Assembly (NCBI GenBank): GCA_016926925.1
Contig: JAFGNQ010000330.1
Span: 1 to 8,030 of the forward strand
Length of the DNA stretch: 8,030 bases
Direction of reading: 5' to 3'
Source: Candidatus Aminicenantota bacterium
Lineage (GTDB): Bacteria > Acidobacteriota > Aminicenantia > Aminicenantales > Aminicenantaceae
Position numbers and translations under genes: made by a program. The notes beneath the pieces were generated by a model. It was not told where the DNA came from. It did no database searches and saw only the letters and a list, made by a program, of their open reading frames with translations. Position 1 is the first letter of the stretch. Every line of letters starts with the position of its first letter. Shown in pieces: positions 4,459-8,030 of this stretch.

Positions 4459-5880
4459 TTATACATCAATGATTTTGCCGGGATTCAGGATGTTATGAGG
4501 GTCGAAATGGACCTTGATCCCCCGCATGAGAGCGATTTCTTCTTCACTCAGCACGTAAAAAAGATAGGGTTTTTTGACCACTCCGATCCCGTGCTCCCCG
4601 GAAATCATCCCTCCTCTGAGCCGGCAATCCTCGAAAAGCTCTTTTTTCACGGCCTTTAGTTTAAGATCCCATTCTTCTTCGGGGATGGGAATGAGAACGC
4701 CTCCCTCATATTTGGCTTTCATGATGTGCGTGTGCACATTGCCGTCAGCCGCATGCCCGAACGTAGGGAGCCATACGTGATACTCTTCTGAAACCTCTTG
4801 AATACGCTTGAAATGCCTTGCAATCTCAGCCCGGGGCACGACGATATCCAGAACTTCCAGGGTGTGCGCTTTGACGGCTTCATAGATTTTACTTCTGATC
4901 TCCAAAACCAATTCTTGTTTTCTGGGATTGTCAGCCACAAAAACATCGAGAGCATCTTTCTCCAAGCAGATCTCAGCAATAGCTTGAGACATCCTATCCA
5001 ATTCATCCTCGCTCGATGCCTCGATGATGAAGACGAGGTATGTCGTTCCCAGGGAAACAGGCCATTTCTTCTTGAGAAATCTCTCCGTGATTTCGATCAC
5101 ATCTTTCGGTACGAATTCCACGGCAAGCGGCAGAATCTTTTTGTTGAGGAGATAGGGAACGGACTCGATGGCTTTCTCGATATTCTCATACGGAACGATC
5201 AAAGAACGGGTCAGATGTGGCAGCGGCATGACCTGGATGATAGCCCGTGTTACAATCCCGAGAGTTCCTTCGGATCCGATGAAGAGGTTCACCAGGTTGT
5301 ATCCCGTACTGGATTTCATGAGCTTTCCGCCGGGATGAATGATCTTTCCCGATGGAAGAACCACTTCCAAACCTCGAACATAGTTTCGGACGACTCCATA
5401 TTTGACCGCGCGGGAGCCTCCGGCATTGTTGGCCACGACTCCTCCGATCATGGCGCTCTCCTCACCCGGATGAGGCGGGAAAAAGAGTCCCACCTCCTCA
5501 ACGGCGCGATAAAAATCCCCCATTCTGACTCCGGCTTCAACCACAGCCATCTGGTTGGCCGTGTCCACTTCGATAATCCTGTTCATCCTCTCGAGAGACA
5601 GAACGATGCCTCCGAATGTCGGCACGCAGCCGCCGCACAAGCCAGACGCACCTCCCCTGGGAGTTACGGGAATCCTTTCCCTGTTGGCCAGCTGCATGAT
5701 CCGGGAAACTTCATCGGTGGATTTCGGCTTCACGACAACATCGGGATAATGGACAATGTCATGGAGGGAATACTCATCATGACTGAAGTCATGCATTTTC
5801 TCTTTGTCGCTGATCAATCCGTCAATACCAACAATCCCGGACAATTCTTCCATGACCCTTTGGTCGACTTTTCCGTACAT
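4459..5880 (-). CDS. FAD-binding 2-hydroxy-acid oxidase/dehydrogenase (GlcD / D-lactate dehydrogenase type)
   Basis: A 473-residue flavoenzyme of the VAO/PCMH superfamily that would oxidise a D-2-hydroxy acid such as D-lactate or glycolate to the 2-keto acid. The FAD-binding part (about 46-220) shows PRGGASGLCGG (74-84), the NNAGGSRAVKYG block (151-162) and GSEGTLGIVT (202-211). The C-terminal FAD-oxidase domain (about 225-470) has GHAADGNVHTH (375-385) and SGEHGIG (427-433), which hold the active-site and metal-ligand histidines, and ends with the usual FDPHNILNPGKI. Length is normal for GlcD-type subunits. No GlcE, GlcF iron-sulfur or EtfAB genes are visible nearby, so the electron acceptor is unknown. 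ATG 5880 has GGAG seven bases upstream, and an in-frame TAG ten codons earlier rules out a longer form. Family secure; substrate open. Confidence 0.92.
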   Translation of the reverse strand: MYGKVDQRVMEELSGIVGIDGLISDKEKMHDFSHDEYSLHDIVHYPDVVVKPKSTDEVSRIMQLANRERIPVTPRGGASGLCGGCVPTFGGIVLSLERMNRIIEVDTANQMAVVEAGVRMGDFYRAVEEVGLFFPPHPGEESAMIGGVVANNAGGSRAVKYGVVRNYVRGLEVVLPSGKIIHPGGKLMKSSTGYNLVNLFIGSEGTLGIVTRAIIQVMPLPHLTRSLIVPYENIEKAIESVPYLLNKKILPLAVEFVPKDVIEITERFLKKKWPVSLGTTYLVFIIEASSEDELDRMSQAIAEICLEKDALDVFVADNPRKQELVLEIRSKIYEAVKAHTLEVLDIVVPRAEIARHFKRIQEVSEEYHVWLPTFGHAADGNVHTHIMKAKYEGGVLIPIPEEEWDLKLKAVKKELFEDCRLRGGMISGEHGIGVVKKPYLFYVLSEEEIALMRGIKVHFDPHNILNPGKIIDV

Positions 5881-5936
5881 GCAAATGCTCCGATGGTTTT
5901 CTTTAAGCTAAAGGCCTTTTCCGTGCACTGTAGCAC
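5814..5936 (-). other. Possible small leader ORF with a strong ribosome site before the GlcD-type gene
   Basis: GGGAGGAGG on the - strand (5951-5943), one of the strongest ribosome-site matches here, is followed six bases later by GTG 5936. A frame of 40 codons runs to TGA 5816-5814 and overlaps the start of the flavoenzyme gene in another frame. The GTG lies within a small hairpin (arms 5921-5926 and 5933-5938, CCGTGC/GCACGG, six-base loop). The peptide begins MLQCTEKAFSLKK and resembles no family I know. It could be a regulatory leader, a remnant, or chance. Confidence 0.2.
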
Positions 5937-5984
5937 GGATATCCTCCTCCCGACAAGAAGGATTTGATTCGCTAGCAGGTGATA

Positions 5985-8030
5985 TCAGTTGTCCAGCCCT
6001 TCTTTGTTCATCAGGATGGCGGGAATCTCATTCCGCCGGCAGAGGGCGTTGAATTCCGGAATATCCTTTTCCAATACTTGCGTGAGCTTCTCGATTTCCA
6101 TATCCGCTCTTGCGGCCAAATCTTCGAAGACCGCATAAGACTGATCCGTGGGACGGGTGTCGGAAGCAGCAATCACAAAAGCCAAGGCGGCAATTTTGTT
6201 GTCCAGGAGTATGGGAAAGTTGAGAGGATCTTGCGGACTCTGCGATTTGGATTGAATGAGGACATCCTCGATTTCCTTAAGTTTAGTCTTAAGGTGCTTA
6301 CCTGCCTCTACAATTTCATCTGCATTGGGATGATTTTTGATCTTATTCGAGAGGCCGTCAACCTGTTTGGCAATATCCCTCAGCCGGTTGATGGCTGTAT
6401 TGATTTCAGTGAGTTTGTCACGGATCCTGGTCAGAAAATCGAACTGTTCCTCCAAATCTTTTTGCGTAGCCTCAAGCCGGGGATCTTTTTTCCATTCCCA
6501 CTCCTGCGTCAAGGTTTTCTCTCCGTAAATCAGCTTCACCACATATTTTCCCGGTACGGCAACAGGACCGCTGAGCATTCCGCCCCAAAGGATGGCCCCT
6601 GGAACACGCACGGCATCAGGATAGCGCATATTCCAGACAAAACGGTTCATCCCTGCTTCCGCCGGAGGATTGGCGGAAGACCCTCCAAAAAACCACATTC
6701 TCTGAGACCGGGGAGATTCTTCTTCATCCTTTTTGCTGGTGAAATTGCGGATGAGCTTTCCCTCCGCATCGAAAAATTCCAGCGTAATGGGATCTTCAGG
6801 CTTCTCCTCGAGGTAGTAATAGAACACGGAACCTCCAGCTGGATTCTGACCGACATTCGGTATCTCGAAATTCCATCCCTGCATACGATAGGCATCACGA
6901 GGCTTGAAGAGATAGATGTCCGAATGGACCCACTCATCCGTGATCTGATGCAGTGGAGTGAGATCATCCAAGATCCAAAACGAACGTCCGTGAGTTGCTG
7001 CTACGAGGTCGTCCTCCATGACGACCATGTCATGGATGGGAACGACCGGAAGATTGAGCTGCAGGGTCTGCCAGTTGGCTCCATCATCGAAGGAAACGAA
7101 AACGCCTGTCTCGGTTCCTGTATAGAGCAGGCCTCTGCGCTTCGGGTCCTCACGAACCACACGGACAAAGGTGTTATCAGGCAAGCCGTTGGTGATTTTC
7201 TTCCAGGTATTCCCGAAATCCGAAGTTTTGTAGATGTAGGGCCCGAAATCGTCAAGCTCGTGTCTGTCCACGGCCAGATACGCCGTCGCCGGATCAAATG
7301 TAGAGGCTTCGATCATGCTGATAAGGCTCCATTCAGGCATTTCACGCGGTGTAATGTTCGACCAGTTTTGACCGCCATCCCTTGTTACGTGAACCAGACC
7401 GTCATCCGAACCTACCCAGAGGATATTCGGATCCTGGAAGGACTCCGTCACGGCAAAGATGGTACAGTAGTACTCTACGCTGGTATCGTCGAAGGTGATC
7501 GGGCCCCCCGATTTTTCCTGCTTTGTTTTGTCGTTGGTTGTGAGGTCGGGACTTATGATTTCCCAGCTCTGACCTTCATTTGTGGTCTTGAAGAGCACTT
7601 GTGCGGCATGGTAAAGAACGTTCGAGTCGAATCGGGAGACGACGATCGGCGCCGTCCACTGGAAGCGGTACTTGAGATCCTTGGCGCCCCATCCCATTGG
7701 ATTATCCGGCCAGGCGGAGATGATCCGTGTCTGCCGTGTTAGATAATCCCAGCGCGTGATAAAGCCGCCGTAACTCCCGGCATAGACGATATCCGGATTG
7801 TCATGCCGGGGAACGACATGGCCGCTCTCCCCCCCTCCGACATCGTGCCAATCGGGCTTATCGATTCCGAATACCGGTGTTCGGCTGGCGATCCGCACCG
7901 TGCTGTTGTCCTGCTGGGCGCCGTAAACCATATAGGGGAACTGACTGTCGGTCTGCACATGATAGAACTGCGCCGTAGGTTGGGTGTCCTGGTCTGTCCA
8001 TGATATTCCGGAATTGTAACTCACATTGGC
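5985..8030 (-). CDS. BNR/Asp-box (sortilin/VPS10-like) beta-propeller protein, 5' end beyond the window
   Basis: The last 681 codons of a large protein. The frame is open to the window edge (first complete codon GCC at 8030-8028), so the true start and any signal peptide lie outside. Five Asp-box motifs (S/T-x-D/N-x-G-x-x-W) appear, counting from that codon, at about 4-11, 149-156, 216-223, 269-276 and 313-320. They mark blades of a beta-propeller. Other marks are VYGAQQDN, GGPITFDDTSVEYYCTIF, LWVGSDDGLVHVTRDGG and HGRSFWILDDLTPL. After about 360 comes a beta-rich region, then a charged helical tail (about 515-660, coiled-coil-like). Database relatives are labelled glycosyl hydrolase or sortilin, usually around 1,000 residues and exported. 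Asp-boxes are structural, so no enzymatic activity should be assumed. The GlcD-type gene follows 104 bases downstream on the same strand with no terminator between. Confidence 0.88.
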   Translation of the reverse strand, partial: ANVSYNSGISWTDQDTQPTAQFYHVQTDSQFPYMVYGAQQDNSTVRIASRTPVFGIDKPDWHDVGGGESGHVVPRHDNPDIVYAGSYGGFITRWDYLTRQTRIISAWPDNPMGWGAKDLKYRFQWTAPIVVSRFDSNVLYHAAQVLFKTTNEGQSWEIISPDLTTNDKTKQEKSGGPITFDDTSVEYYCTIFAVTESFQDPNILWVGSDDGLVHVTRDGGQNWSNITPREMPEWSLISMIEASTFDPATAYLAVDRHELDDFGPYIYKTSDFGNTWKKITNGLPDNTFVRVVREDPKRRGLLYTGTETGVFVSFDDGANWQTLQLNLPVVPIHDMVVMEDDLVAATHGRSFWILDDLTPLHQITDEWVHSDIYLFKPRDAYRMQGWNFEIPNVGQNPAGGSVFYYYLEEKPEDPITLEFFDAEGKLIRNFTSKKDEEESPRSQRMWFFGGSSANPPAEAGMNRFVWNMRYPDAVRVPGAILWGGMLSGPVAVPGKYVVKLIYGEKTLTQEWEWKKDPRLEATQKDLEEQFDFLTRIRDKLTEINTAINRLRDIAKQVDGLSNKIKNHPNADEIVEAGKHLKTKLKEIEDVLIQSKSQSPQDPLNFPILLDNKIAALAFVIAASDTRPTDQSYAVFEDLAARADMEIEKLTQVLEKDIPEFNALCRRNEIPAILMNKEGLDN

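Noticed and set aside
5921..5938. CCGTGC/GCACGG hairpin considered as a terminator for the BNR gene
   Set aside because: The stem is only six bases, and on the - strand it is followed by AAAA, so it lacks a U-tract.
4798..5967. A 389-codon open frame on the + strand
   Set aside because: It is antisense to the GlcD-type gene, which has every family motif. The + frame shows no domain.
5979..7742. A 587-codon open frame on the + strand
   Set aside because: It lies antisense to the BNR protein, whose frame carries clear Asp-box motifs. The + translation has no recognisable domain and no ribosome site, so it is a shadow of codon bias.
8022..8024. GTG at 8024 as the start of the BNR protein
   Set aside because: The frame stays open to the window edge, the first Asp-box begins right at this point, and relatives have several hundred more residues upstream. 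The gene is cut by the window.
1..8030. tRNA, rRNA, CRISPR array, transposase gene or defence system
   Set aside because: No cloverleaf, regularly spaced repeat array, rRNA-like block or protein of such families was seen on either strand.

Overview
The window is 8,030 bases of compact bacterial chromosome with mid-range GC by eye. It holds seven protein genes: two on the + strand at the left, then five on the - strand. Nothing in it fixes the species. A large secreted Asp-box (BNR/sortilin-like) protein, a DsrE2 sulfur protein, an ArsR-type regulator, a dihydroorotate-dehydrogenase-like flavoprotein and a lone GlcD-type flavoenzyme together suggest an uncultured, probably anaerobic, protein- or peptide-degrading bacterium of the Acidobacteriota/Aminicenantes type. 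That placement is a guess from gene content.

Left (1-1090): an ArsR-family repressor gene (189-524, TTG start) is followed 18 bases later by a DsrE2-family gene (543-1022). They read as one operon for sensing and handling reactive sulfur, closed by a strong hairpin terminator at 1043-1090.

Convergent junction (1022-1226): about 200 bases between the DsrE2 stop and the transporter stop are unusually structured. They contain a bidirectional terminator, a 79-base imperfect hairpin, three copies of the motif GCCTGRATYATT (two direct, one inverted) and a 36-codon reading frame that overlaps the transporter stop as ATGA. The outline is that of a small non-autonomous mobile element or a structured RNA. 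This is the most interesting part of the window.

Middle (1222-4458): a POT/PTR-like major-facilitator transporter on the - strand (1222-2724), then a two-gene - strand unit. In that unit a dihydroorotate-dehydrogenase-like protein (3341-4330) comes first and a tandem-ACT protein (2920-3303) second, 37 bases downstream. An extended -10 promoter (4377-4385) lies just before the pair, directly downstream of the terminator (4401-4450) of the next gene upstream.

Right (4459-8030): a GlcD/D-lactate-dehydrogenase-type FAD enzyme (4459-5880), preceded by the 3' two-thirds or so of a BNR/sortilin-like beta-propeller protein that runs off the right edge. Both are on the - strand, with 104 bases between them. 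Those bases contain a very strong unused-looking Shine-Dalgarno sequence and a small hairpin.

Several gene starts are set shorter than the longest open frame, because a clear Shine-Dalgarno sequence precedes an internal start codon (ArsR, transporter, ACT protein, dehydrogenase-like protein). The genes suggest transport and catabolism of small organic substrates (peptides or 2-hydroxy acids) beside a sulfur-responsive operon. No single pathway links all of them.
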